From Heterodera schachtii (taxonomy: Eukaryota; Nematoda; Chromadorea; Rhabditida; Heteroderidae), in NCBI GenBank assembly GCA_023374025.1, contig SIJG01000070.1:555417-619416 (forward strand): a stretch of 64,000 bases of DNA, given 5' to 3'. Every line of letters begins with the position of its first letter. Positions within the stretch are counted from its first letter, which is position 1. Position numbers and translations under genes: made by a program. Below are positions 38,273-50,184 of the stretch, piece after piece. The notes below the pieces were generated by a model. The model saw only the letters and a list, made by a program, of their open reading frames with translations. It did no database searches and was not told the DNA's origin.

Positions 38273-40065
38273 TTTGATAACCTTTGTGCCCATCATAAAT
38301 CTGATGAAGATAGACCATCGAAATGATGGGTGAAGTAGGGCATAATATATTACTTGCGTGATTGAAAAAACAAATTAAACTGAAAAATATGATCGAAATG
38401 GTTTGTTAGAGCGATCTCTGACAGACAATTGTTCTCTGTAATTGCGTGGGATAAGAGTGATTGGACTCATTTCTAAAATAAAAAAATAAATCATACCAAC
38501 TCGGGCACCTTTCGCGTACCTAATTAAAGAGGAGGGGGTGATAATGGCCCTGAAATCACAAATTATCACACTTAAGCACGGGACAGAGGTGATTCAACTC
38601 AAAAACAAATACCCAAAATCTGATGATTAAACAAATTACTACCAAAAATTTAATTAGTTCGGTGAGATAGGAATTGGGGATAATCAAATTCAAAAACAAA
38701 TAAATCAAATCCAAAAAATATGGTGAGCAAAAAGAAAAAACTAATGGCGAAATTAAGATCAGTCACATAAAGACTAATTATTCTCTGATCGATGCGGGCA
38801 GATGGGAACAGAGGGCGGTGATCGAACTCAAAAACAAATAGGTCGCACCCAAAAAAAAACTGTGATCGAGTTTTACAAAAGAATCTTGACCTCTTCTCTG
38901 GACAGTCAAAGAAACAGACATTGGCGTCTGACTGTTATATGACTCTGTCTGATCAGTCACGGGCAGACACTCTTCTCTGACCGGTGCGTGCGTGAAGGAG
39001 GGACAGCTGCTGCTGGGTGAATAGTGGTGATCGGACTCAAAAACAAATAAATTTGCGCGACGGGAGAGAGAAAGAGAATGGTGATCGTGATCGACATCGT
39101 TCGTACCCCTCAAAAACAAATAAATCAAATGACAATAATTGCTGATCAGCCTAGGGATGTGCGTATACTCTGATCACAAATGATCAAAAAAAGGGGAGTC
39201 CGTTGAACAGAGCCTGATCACTTTCCACGATCAAAGGGGGAACGCCGCCGCATCGCCAAATGTGGCTGCTGCGCAATGCGCACACAAAAGAACAAAAGAA
39301 AAGTCATACCACAAAACCACCAAAGGGACACAACTTACTCATTATAATTAGTTTGGTGATCAATTAGGAAAACTTAAAAAAACTAATTAACAAATTACCA
39401 CTATTATAATGTGGACCCAGACAAAGGGAAGCGCGGGGCGCGGGGAGAGAAATTTTTGGGAACTATGAAAACCTGAAAATTGCCGATCATTTTTCGTGCA
39501 TCATTATGATTGTCATTATTTTGTTTTCACAAAAGTGCATTTTTGTGATTCAACATTCACTGATCACTACTGTCATGAGTCAGTATAACGATATTTGAGT
39601 GGAGAAAGTTACTGTAGAAAGACGATCATATTAAAATTTGAATTTTTATTCCAACAAATTGGAATTTAAATTGTTGTAAAGCTATACGGTACTGAGATGG
39701 ACGGGTTCCAACAATTTGTGACTAATTGTGATCGAAACCGAATATTAGTTCGAGTTGCACCGAATTTTATTAATTTCTACATTTGGAATTTCGGATTTAA
39801 TAAATTAAATGTTCCCATAATTTATGGTATTGTGGTACGGTACGATTAACAGACGGTAGTGCTGAAAATAAGGGTCGCATTTTTTCAAACAATAATTTCT
39901 CATAATTTGACGCGAAAAATTGGATAATTTCACATTGTGTCACAAGTTTAATTTAATTTGTTTTGACAGACAAATTTTCGGGTCCCGGTGACCCCATCAA
40001 AGTGGAAACGAATTAAACTAATTCATAAATAAAAGAAATATGAAAAGAATTTATTTTGTTACACA

Positions 40066-40266
40066 ATGTCATTTATTTTTATTGTAAGGGCATCATTCTG
40101 TTTAAAAACATTTGTTTTAATTATTGGGCCAATTTCGGCACAAACAAAACAATTGAGTGGGCGGTGGGGAGAGTGGTTGAATCGCTTTTTTGTTTTCAAA
40201 AATCCAAGTACTATTTCTGTAACATTAAAAAAATTGGGGCTTAGTCCATTTAAAAAAAATCACTAA
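40066..40266 (+). CDS. Possible small secreted protein, 66 residues
   Basis: An ATG-initiated frame starts MSFIFIVRASFCLKTFVLII then GPISAQ, which resembles a signal peptide with a cleavage site, followed by about 40 mostly basic residues with no cysteines. It may be chance. A GTAAGG shortly after the ATG could also be a donor. No family recognised and no neighbour supports it. Confidence 0.2.
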   Translation: MSFIFIVRASFCLKTFVLIIGPISAQTKQLSGRWGEWLNRFFVFKNPSTISVTLKKLGLSPFKKNH

Positions 40267-41520
40267 AAGTTTTTTGAAAATGAAAAATTAAATTCCTAAA
40301 TTTGTTGACAAAGCAACCCAATGAAGTATTCTTTGGTATCATTAGAGAACCGATGCTTTTTAGTTTTACTTAATTCATAATTTTAAAGAGAGTGAAATTC
40401 GAAAAAATAGGCGTTGATTTTTTCGTCGTTATTTTCAGGAAAAGTCCGTCAAAAAATTTATACTTTGAGTTTATTTAAAAATAGATTCTACGCCAAAATT
40501 CAAATTTTGGAAATTTTCAGTTCAAAATTAAAAACTCAAGGCAGAGAGAGAGAGAGGGTTGCTATTTGGTGGTATAAATTTTCCTTAAAATTTTTAATTT
40601 TCATTGGAACGGGGAAGCTACTCCCTGCTGGTGGGCCTGAAACTACGAAAAAAAATTCCTTTCAGATTTCGTGATTTAAAAAAATAAAATAAAATCCGTG
40701 CCCTGTAAATGACCATCAACTATTTTCTATTGACCGGGTAAAAAAGGGGGTCATGGTCATGATTAACAACATCGTGGATAATCCATATTCTTATAAACCG
40801 GGGGGACCTGGCTACTCCCGTGATGCGTAGAACATATTTTATGCAAGCATTATTATTGTATTGTCCGTTTAATTACCCCCGCCCCCCTTTACCTTACGGA
40901 TCTAAGAAATTCGTCATAGCATATGTTTTTAAATGCTTTTCGCTACAGAAATTTGTTCCATGATAGAAAATGTATTCTGACTTTGATTGGCTTTTAAATC
41001 CTGGTTACTTCAAGGAACACTGGAAACAATTTTTGGACATTTTAGTCGGAATTAAATATTTGTTACTGATCAAGAAACGAAAGGAATCCGATTTTCTTAA
41101 AAATAATCTCAAAATTTAGCATTTGTAAATAATGTATGGACCAAAATAAAATTTGCTCTTCAATTGATCATTGAATGATCAGACGAAATTTTCTACAAAA
41201 AATTCTCCTAATCTGGTCGTGTTGATGACCAGACAAAAAATTTCTGAGAAATATTCACTACGTGCTGATAAACCGACAGCAATGATGTTAGATGAAAAAT
41301 TTTCTTACAACAGCAGCAGGCAGTGATCGGGCGGCCAAAAATGATTGTCATTGATCAAAGGCCCCCCCCCCAAAAAAGCGCGCAGTGAGCGTGCATGCAA
41401 TTGCCGTAAATGACTGACTGATCACAATGCGTGGTGATCAATCGGCGCGCATCTCATCCCAATTTGATCAGTGACTGTGACGCGCGTTTTTAAAGCGAAA
41501 AATTGCAGCACCATCATTTT

Positions 41521-43280
41521 TGAAGGTCACCATCATCACAATGTTTCCGCGTGAACACAAAATGCAATTAACGCTGTCGCATTAAATGGTGGGGATTGAT
41601 TAATTAATTTCTGGAATTAATTAATTAATTAATTGATGATTGGTTGGTTGGAAAAAACATTTTTTGCCGTTCCTCGAATTGGCGAAGACCAAAAGGTATA
41701 CATACATAAGAAATAAAGTTTAAAGACCAGCAAGAAGTATTATTTGAATTTAGTAAGCAAATAAGGCGCATATTTAGAATGTTTTATATTTAGAACAATT
41801 TTCTTCATTAAAATATTTTTGGAATATTTTAGGAAATTTTTTTTTCAAATTAAAATTAAGGATTTTATTAGAATTTAAAGATGTTTTTTCTATTTATTTT
41901 GCATCTGCTTACTTTTTAAAAAATATATTTTTTTATCATTTTAGCAACTGAACCTAATTTTAGAAAAAAAAATACTTAAATTTCATTTTTTCAACTTAAT
42001 TAAAAATTATTAATTATCTTTTTACGTTATGGGAAAATATTTCTGCAAAAATCAGTGGAAAAGCGCATTTTTGTAGAGAGAGGAAATGGAAAATTTTCGC
42101 AACATTTTCTCTCCATCACAGTTTTGGTGCAAATTGTTTTGTTGTGTTGTGATTGCCTTTTTGGCGGATGTCCACCACAAAAATTAGCATAAATGTATAT
42201 TAATATGTGTAATATTATGGTACTAATAAAACTAAATAAATGTCCAGCGAAATGTTTGTTCAAAAACAATGCAAATCCTTGCAAAAAAAATAACGAAAAA
42301 CAATAAAAATCACGGGAATTTCATGCACCAAATCATCAGTTTTTTACTTTTTTGATCATTAAATTATGTTTTAGATTTTTAATTAAATTGAAAATTAATA
42401 TAAAAAAAATTGGCACTAAAATTGAAAATTAATATAAAAAAATTGGCACTAAAATTGAAAATAACACTATTTGCAAAGTGTACTATTTTAAAAAATCGGA
42501 TTTAAAATTTAATTAAAAAATAATAATTATAATAAAAATTGTTAAAAAATAATGAAAATCCTTGCAAAAAAAATAAAATAACGAAAAACAATAAAAGTCA
42601 CGGGAATTTCATGCACCAATATCAGTTTTTTATTTTTTGATTATTAAACTATTTTTTTAAAATCCATTGACATTTAATAAAAAAAAAATAGGTTTTCTTT
42701 CAAAAATATAATTCATCTCGCAAAAAAGTTTGAATTGAAGCGAAAAAATTTAATATTTAAAAAAATAAAAATTACAATAAAATAAAATAAATTAAAAACA
42801 TTTAAACGACAAAAATATTAAATCACAAAATTCACCCATAATTTAGTTGTTTTTTAAATTTTAAAATAATTTATTTTTAATTAAAATACATAAAGAAAAA
42901 ATAAATTTCAAAAAACAAATGAAATTACAAAATTAAAAAAACGAAATGTGAACATAAACATTTGATGAATCACAAATTAAAGAGTAGATGAACGATCGTC
43001 TTTGTTTTACTAGCCTTGTTTTTTAGCATTGGCCTTTAAAATGGAATGATTAATTTTTTTTTTTAAATGTTTTTATATATAAAAATTATTGGAGTCGGTG
43101 CATAGAAAAATTAGAATTTTAATTGCTTGCCCTGGGGTGATTTAGGAGACCTAAAATTATTTCGGGAATCCGGAATTCCACCATTTTTTTTGGAGTAATT
43201 TAAAAAGAACGACTTAAGTGAATTGACTTTTTTTTTGTCGCAAAAAGTGTGTGACAATGTGTATACCGATATTTGCCCCG
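41521..43280. other. AT-rich gap with short direct repeats
   Basis: No gene seen. A ~100 bp direct repeat at about 42272-42375 and 42556-42655 shares 'aaaatcacgggaatttcatg'-type words, and a 31-bp tandem pair lies around 42390-42460 ('aaattggcactaaaattgaa'). Confidence 0.55.
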
Positions 43281-43287
43281 CGACAAT

Positions 43288-43372
43288 TGCGCCGCCCCAT
43301 AAAAATAGACATTTGCGCCGCCCCATAAAAATAGACATTTGCGCCGCCCCATAAAAATAGACATTTGCGCCG
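43288..43372. repeat. 26-bp tandem repeat, about 3.3 copies
   Basis: Unit contains 'cgccgccccataaaaatag' then 'acatttg'. Three nearly identical copies follow each other, then a diverged partial one. Its reverse complement resembles the array at 43655-43790. Confidence 0.85.
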
Positions 43373-43654
43373 CCCTACAAAAACCATTTGCACCGTTCAT
43401 TCAAATTTTATATTAATTCCAAAATATTTTATTTAAACAAAAATCGACATGTATTAATGTGGCTTATTATTTTTGTTTTCCTTGGCATCAAATTTGACTT
43501 TGCTGCTGATTTGTGAGTAAGGCATTGAGAAAAAACAAAAAATGAAGTGTCTATCGTTGTGATCAGTATTTTTGCATTTATTTTAATTGCTTTTTTGTTG
43601 TTGCACAATAAAATTTAAAAAATTTTAATATATTTTTTTTTTTGACTGAGCCGC

Positions 43655-43795
43655 GCAAATGTCCATTTTTGCTTGGCGGCGCAAGTGTCGAGGCGCAATG
43701 TCCGTGGCGCAATGTCCATTTTTGCTTGGCGGCGCAAGTGTCGAGGCGCAATGTCCGTGGCGCAATGTCCGTTTTTGCTGTGCGGCACAAAAGTC
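43655..43795. repeat. ~53-bp tandem repeat, about 2.5 copies
   Basis: Unit contains 'tttttgcttggcggcgcaag', 'tgtcgaggcgcaatgtccgt' and 'ggcgcaatgtcc'. It shares the inverted words 'ggcgcaa' and 'atgtc' with the 26-bp array, so the two may be subterminal repeats of one foldback element of about 520 bp (43.28-43.80 kb). Confidence 0.75.
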
Positions 43796-43860
43796 GCAAC
43801 ACGAAACAATGCCGTAAATGGCTCATAACATTTAAGCAAATTTTTACATAGAATGTGAAT

Positions 43861-44510
43861 AATATATTTTTTTAATTACTATTAATTTTTTTGAAGAATT
43901 TTTTTACATAAATTTCATAAATTTTTTACAAAATAAAAAATATCAAAATAAATCGAATTACTCGTGATCAGCATTTTTGTTAAAAAACAATTTATGAAAA
44001 ATATCAATACAATGAAAACTCATTGGTTTGATTTCACAAAAATTTTATTCAATTTTTTCTTTGTCCGATTTCACCGGTAATATTGGAACCATTTCCCGAG
44101 AAAAATGTTCAAAATTTGCCATAATTTTTGCTGCAAAATTACTCAAAAAAAAAAAAATTAAATAATGCAAAAAATGGTGCAAAACAATTCATATATTTAA
44201 TTTATTTTACAAAAATATAGATTTATTATAAAAACGTTTCATTCTCAGTCTGTATGTTGGAAATATAATATAATATAAATTCGTTTGATTTGAATTGATT
44301 TATTGTATTTAGAAATATTTATTCAAATATTATTTACATTATTCGAAAATTATGACGTTATCAAACCCAAAATATCAAATTTATATAAATTAAATATTAT
44401 TATAAAAAAAGTTCGTGAATAGTAAAGAAATAACATCACTTTGATCAAAAATTATTTCTTATAATTATAAAATGTTTAATTTTTGCTAGAAATTTTTGAA
44501 AATTTAGAAA
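43861..44510. other. 5' flank of family X gene A
   Basis: AT-rich sequence without exons. It presumably holds the promoter of gene A; no element can be named. Confidence 0.4.
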
Positions 44511-45364
44511 ATGATTTGCATGGTTTCTGCTTTTTCATTTTTCATTATTATTATATATTTCTCATTCCCAATTACAAAAGCGAATCGACCAGTAATAAGT
44601 TTCTCTTTTTTAAATTTATTTTATTTGATTCAAATTTAATTAATTAGGTCGACGATAATATGCTAATTGCTTTTCTGAAAGGTAATCAAGCAACGCAAAT
44701 CAGCAAATATTCAAAGCAGAAATATGATGCATACCTTGGCATTGTGTATTTTTTGCGAGAAAAATGGCAATGTGACCAAATTGGGGAGAAATTTGAAGAA
44801 TTTGAACGGACAGAATGCCAAAAATATCGCAAATATTTGAACATTTTATATGAATATTTGTTTAGAGAGTACGTCGGAATTGCCACAGTGAAGCCAAAAT
44901 TCGTAATTAAAGATATTAAAGAGGAACAATTTGAAATTGAAGGGTCAATAATTTATGTGGTGAATTGCCTATTCAAAATTTCGCAATTTTTTTATTTTAA
45001 ATCACATTGGAGTAATTATTATGAATATAAATTAAATAAATTGTTCACTCGGAATCAAGATTCTGTGTTTGAACCAATTTTGTTGAATGAGAAGAGATTG
45101 AATTATGAATTAAAAAATAAAAATGAAAGAAAAGTGCCAATTAATGAAATGGTTTTGCAATTGGCAATTGACACAGCAAATGAATGCCAAACAACAGAAA
45201 GTGCCGAAGGAATAATAACCCGAAGAAATTTTGAAGAATTTGAGAAAATGCTTAAAAATGCGGACAATAGTACAAATAAAATACTGAATGCCAATGAAAT
45301 AAATGAAATGATGACTTTGAATTCAAAATTCGATGATTCACAGAAATGGGTGATTTTTGGTTAA
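44511..45364 (+). CDS. Family X member A: predicted secreted protein
   Basis: Two exons: 44511-44591 and 44648-45364, separated by a 56-bp intron (GTAATAAGT donor, TTAATTAG acceptor), about 265 residues. Exon 1 is a signal peptide MICMVSAFSFFIIIIYFSFP then ITKANRP, and exon 2 opens VDDNMLIAFLKGNQ. Module 1: QKYDAYLGIVYFLREKWQCD then CQKYRKYLNILYEYLFREY. Module 2 follows without the intron seen in B and X1-X3: VKPKFVIKD, YVVNCLFKISQFFYF and PILLNEKRLNYELKNK, then a charged helical tail ending SQKWVIFG. The mature part has only a few cysteines (QC, EC, NC, EC), so at most one or two disulphides. Inverted homologue is A' at 60.9-62.4 kb. No named domain recognised; an extracellular or host-directed role is inference. 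Confidence 0.75.
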
Positions 45365-45997
45365 AAAATTTTTTGTTGCTTTTATATTAATTAATTTAGG
45401 GCTTCGATTGAAATTTTTAATCAAAATCAGAACATCGGGCCAAAAAATTAGATTCTGGGGTCTTCAAATTTTATTTTTACAATTTATTCGATTAAAAATG
45501 TATTAAATAGTAAATTTTTAGCCTCCCATTGTGGGGCCTAAACTAAATAAGAGACTGAATTTATCAAAATTTTCTTTTAAAAATTATAAAGAGATTTAAA
45601 AATGTTTTTTTTTGGCGTTTTTCCCAATCAAATTGGGCTTGAAATTTTAGCTAGTAAATAATTTTGTCCTAAAATTGTCCAAATTTTGCGAATTGGTCTA
45701 ATTTAAAGAAAATAAAAGATTTCTAGGGTCCGGTGATGCCGATAGACGCCGGAATTAATTTTTTTTTTTTTGAAATTTTGATTAGTTTTTTAGCAGATTT
45801 ATTTTCATTGTGGTTTGGTTATTTAGTCTAAATTTCATTTAACAGACAATTTTTCAACCTTTTTCGGAATGTTCCTATTGTAAACAAGGGCTTTTTTTAG
45901 AAATGTTCAATAAAGTTGTTGTAAGTCAAAAACCTCAAACAAATTAATAATTGCGGCAATTTAATTGCATTTTTTCTATTAATTCATATATTCATAG
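45365..45997. other. Gap between A and B, with one GC hairpin motif
   Basis: AT-rich. 45729-45751 carries a 'gatgccgatagacgccgg' copy of the dispersed palindromic motif abundant at 54.9-64 kb. No signal-peptide exon for B is evident here. Confidence 0.45.
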
Positions 45998-46617
45998 ATT
46001 GAAGATGCTTTATTTTCTGAATTTGTCAAAGGACAGGCGACAAATCTTGACAAATTTAATAAGCATTTCAAAAACTATTCGGAATTAAAAAAGTATTCGA
46101 CAAAATATAAGTCCAATCTTTGCGCTGTTTATTTAATGAGCGTAGAGAAATTGCGTTGCAACAAAATTTGTCAAATTAAGAACAATAATTGCCAAAAATA
46201 TCGTAAGCATTCACACATTTTGTACGATTATTTGTTCGGAGTTTATGTTGAAGGTTTGTGAAATTTTTTGTCAAATATTTGAAATTAATTTTAATTAATT
46301 AAGCTAAAAGTCCCAATTTGTCGAGACAATTGCCGCCGGTAAAGCCAATATTTTGCGGATGCTCAACAGACAGCAAAACTCAAAATTTAATTAATGTTGT
46401 CAATAATTTGTATTATGTTGCGAAATTTTGTTGCAAAGAAAGATTTGGGAAAACTGCCAAAAATTACCCAATGGAATTGCTAAATGAGAAGGATTTTAAT
46501 TATGATGAAATTAAAGAGAATGAAAATGGGAAAACGAAAAAACAAATTTTAAATGAACCGACAGAAATTGAAAAAATTCGAATGGAATTTGGCCAAAAAT
46601 TAGAAAAAATGTGTTAG
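45998..46617 (+). CDS. Family X member B, unknown function
   Basis: Exons 45998-46253 and 46304-46617 join in phase (GTTTGTG donor, TTAAG acceptor). Exon 1 opens IEDALFSEFVKGQATNLDKF and has YKSNLCAVYLMSVEKLRC and CQKYRKHSHILYDYLFGVY. Exon 2 has NLSRQLPPVKPIF, LINVVNNLYYVAKF, ELLNEKDFNYDEIKEN and ends FGQKLEKMC. The shared order with X1-X3 makes family membership clear. No ATG or signal-peptide exon fits upstream. In the inverted copy only about 210 bp separate A' and B', so B may be a second unit of the A transcript, reached by skipping the A stop, or a gene with an unseen exon 1. Confidence 0.65.
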
Positions 46618-49297
46618 AGAATTGTCAAATTATGGAAAAATTGGAGAAAGAATGTAAAAATACAGAAAATTGGAAAATATTTGGATTTTTACGCATTTTT
46701 TTGTACAAGAATTTTCTGAAAAGGATAAATGTAAGAAAAGTTTTAGAATAAAAACAACAATTTTGTTTATCCAAAAACAAACTCAATTTAATGAATATAT
46801 TTGGCTCCCGGAAAATGGGTCAGTGAAAATTTTGATGTCATCAAAAGAAGTTCCTTACGTTTTCGGGATCACTGATCACGTATCCGGTATACATTTCGGC
46901 CAATTCCGAACCCCTGACCGGAATTTGAACAATTAGTCGAAACTCCAAATTTTTGAATTTATCATTTTCAGTTCAAAAATGGCGTAAATGATCTCTTATT
47001 GAAGGATTGATGGATTTTAGTTTGGTTCCCTATATTTAACCGATTTTTAATCAAAAAGGGAAATTTTCGAAAATGTGGACTTTCGACTTTTTGTTCGAAT
47101 TTGGCTCCGGGGTTCGGAATTCAGAACGATGCTCTTATAGAATTGAATTTTTAGGCTACAATACTTAATTCTACAGAGCTTTATTTTAAATATTTGTATC
47201 ACTGACCCATTTTCTGGTCACGAATACATTGTCAGAAATTAACTTTCAATGAAATATTCTCATTATCCATTACATTCTATACATAATTCGCTCTTTTGGA
47301 TTCTTTTTTTTCGGTTTCAATTATATTCTCATGGCGTTTTGTGTTTTAACATTTTTTAACATTTTTGTTGAAAACTGCCATTATATCATTAAGCAAACAA
47401 ACGTGCCGAGACGAAGCGAAAAAAACTCAGTATGGGCGATGCGAAAAAACTTAAATTATTTATATAAATTGATGTCAATGAGCTTAATAATATGATTAAT
47501 ATTTTAAATATAAATTTAAAAAGAATTATATAAAAATTCACCATTTTTATAAGGGATTACATTTTGTAATAAGCAAGCCGTATAAACCATGATTTATTTA
47601 ATTCTCTAATCATTGTTAAAGAATAATCTTGAAGTAATTAAATTTATTATTTTTAAAAGTTTAGCAATATTAATTTAAAAAAATACTTGTAAATAATTGA
47701 AGAATATAATAATTATATGAATTTACTTATCGCATTATTAAACTATATTTTATCATTCATTGAGTTTTTTTTTCGCATCTACCTAGCACCGTAAACAAAG
47801 CACATAATAATTAAAGAAAATCATTTTCTTCTTTTTAAATAAAGTTTACAAAAAAAAAAATTCTTTTTACAACATACGAAAGAAAGTTTGGTAAAATTTA
47901 AGCCCATATTCTTTGAAAATTTGAACATTTTTGCTACAAACTCTGTAAGCCCAAATACAATATTATTGGCATAAACACATACAAAAAGAATTTGGTTCAC
48001 CTAATTTTTGAAAAATTTTATTTTATTTTGGCAGTTTAATCCAGAAATAATAATGGTACACAAAAATCGGCTAAAATAATTTATGCATCAATGGTCACAT
48101 TTTGTTGTTTAATCGGGGAAAGAATGCTTGCTTATTCATCTGCTAGTGATGGAACTCTTTGGTGAAAACGCGATAAATTCGCAGATATTTTTTTATTTAT
48201 GCTAATTTGAAGTAAATTAAACAAAAAAATAATGAAAAATAAAAAATTATTAAATTCGAAGGAATAAAAACAATTATATAATTAATTTGATAATTTGAAA
48301 AATAAAATTCCAAATTTATTCTACTAGCAGAATTAAAATTATTAAATTTTAATCACTTTAATGAGGGAAACAAATATTTGCCGAATAAATGATAATTATA
48401 AATAGGGATGCAATTTTTATGTGCTAAAAACTGCCAAAAAATTAGTTTTTAGGTTCTAAAAACTCCCAAAATAGGTGCTAAAAATGGGAAAAGAGGTGCC
48501 AAAAAGTTTCAAATTTAGGGTATGTAAATCGTAAAATTTTATCCAAAAAAGTAACAAAATTAAGCCATTAGAATTCTTATGAAAAAGTGAAATCGTTGTC
48601 AAAAAGTGCGACCAATAGTGAAATTGATCTTCAGTAGAATTAAAAATTAAATAAACAATTATTTTGTAAATTTTAAAATTAAAAAAAGAAAGACAACCAT
48701 ATTTTAATTTGTTTTTAGAATTTTACCGGCATAAAATTTTTTATTAAAAAAACCAAAAATAATAAATAATAAAGCGAACAAAAGATAGAAATTTTCAAAA
48801 AATTTAAAATTTAATTCCGTTTCGCAAAAATGAAATACATGTGAAATTATGATGAAATTAATTGCTTACCAATATTTAATTATTTATTTATCAAATATTT
48901 ATCGTTTCTACTGAAGATCAGTATTTTTTTCCAACGCTTTCTCCGCTTTCATTAGAATTTTTTATTAACGAATTTTTTTCTAATGAATTTAGCCAATTAA
49001 ATACCTTTTAAATTTAATAAAAATACTAAAATAATAAATTTAAAAAATATATATGAATTTATAGTTTCATTTTCTCTATATTATTTTATGTTCTTATTCA
49101 TAAAAATTCAATTGGTAAAACATAAAAAAACCCAACTATTTTACAGAGAATGATTGAATTTTATTATATTATTTTCATGTTTTTATTAATAACTAATTTA
49201 TTATGCGAAATTTTTATCAGTTAAATTATGTGAAAAGAATGGAAAACTTCGGCCAACTTTTGCTGAAATATTTGGCCAAAAATGGGACAGTGAAAAA
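46618..49297. other. AT-rich gap, no gene recognised
   Basis: No supportable exon. 48415-48520 is a dispersed-repeat fragment sharing 'caaaataggtgctaaaaatg' with 11.45 kb. The frame at 46670-46936 lacks coding character. Confidence 0.5.
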
Positions 49298-49920
49298 ATG
49301 GAATGTGAAAATGAAAGTGATCAATTTGCTAATTATTATCAAAATGATCAAAATGAATTAAATAGAGCCGATCCAATTCGCAATTATCAACAGAATGACC
49401 AATTTGATGACCAGAAAAAATGCGAAATTGTTCACAAATTTCACGCAATAAAAGAAAAAATGAAGGAAAGGGGAAAATATTCGACAAAAGTTCGTAGTAA
49501 AATTGAGGAAAAAATTTGCAAAAAATTGGGAATTAATCGAAATAAAATTTATAAATGGAAAAAAGAATTTAATTTAAAGAAAACAAATATTAATCCAAAG
49601 AATTATTATGAAAAGAAAAAGAGGGAATTAATTTATTGTACGTATTGACGAGATTAAAAGAATGCCAAATTATGGAAAACATAAGCAAATTGCGAAAGAC
49701 TTGGGCATTAGCAAACCAACATTAAGAAAATGGAAAAAGGAATTTGGCATTGAAATTGGCAAAAGTAAATTTAATTTGAATTTTTAATTTATTTTATTTT
49801 AAGGATGCCATTCGAATGAAGAAAAAACGGACAAACTGAATATTTATTATGAAATGAAAAAAGGAAACCCTTCTTTAACTGACAAAGAAATTGCTCGTCT
49901 TCTGAAAGTCTCAACCCCTA
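49298..49920 (+). pseudogene. Protein with three repeated helix-turn-helix units, broken
   Basis: Three repeats of a homeodomain-like/transposase-type helix-turn-helix unit occur in order. Repeat 1 lies in 49298-49620: KCEIVHKFHAIKEKM, then IEEKICKKLGINRNKIYKWK. Repeat 2 begins near 49636 in a shifted frame: KRMPNYGKHKQIAKDLGISK then PTLRKWKKEFGIEIG. Repeat 3 lies after a possible intron from about 49803: KLNIYYEMKKGNP then DKEIARLLKVSTPT, truncated by TAA where a recognition helix ending in WKK is expected. Such units bind DNA and occur in transposases and in expanded nematode families. The frameshift between repeats 1 and 2 and the early stop in repeat 3 point to a pseudogene. The N-terminus is Asn/Gln-rich. 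Confidence 0.6.
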
Positions 49921-49936
49921 CCTAATGAGATAGAAA

Positions 49937-50184
49937 AATATTTTGAATTTCTTTTTAGATTATCAATTGTTTTGGTTTTTTAAAAATTAATCTAAAATAC
50001 ATTCAAATGAATGATAATTTATTTTCTCATATTTTCTTCTATTAAAAAATCAATTAGTTATGACAATTATGCTGATAATTATTATTACTTCATTTAAAGG
50101 GGGGATTTATTTTGACGACCTGAAAATCATTTAAAAAGTCAATTTAATTAAAAAGGCCAATGAAAAAAGTTTTATTTAATGGCA
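49937..50184 (+). repeat. Left copy of ~247 bp direct repeat
   Basis: Nearly identical to 50772-51017, from 'ctttttagattatcaattg' to 'gttttatttaatggca'. Only a handful of differences, so the duplication is recent. Confidence 0.9.

Larger units (their letters stand above)
32791..41520. promoter_or_regulatory. Gene-free region dense in TGATCA; possible regulatory DNA
   Basis: No exon can be supported. The palindrome TGATCA occurs at least forty times, very often as CTGATCAC, GTGATCAG or TTGATCA. It also contains CT/GA microsatellites, runs of 9-15 G or C (32876, 35310, 36248, 41363) and a recurring phrase ACTCAAAAACAAATA. It lies upstream of the SWEET gene. Whether it is regulatory, structural or just repeat-driven is not shown by the sequence. 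Confidence 0.35.

Noticed and set aside
40866..40880. Match to the nematode spliced-leader start (GTTTAATTACCC)
   Set aside because: The rest of the leader does not follow and no Sm site or SL RNA fold is seen; the AT-rich match is probably chance.
46670..46936. 88-residue plus-strand frame after gene B
   Set aside because: No domain, signal peptide or splice support; probably chance.
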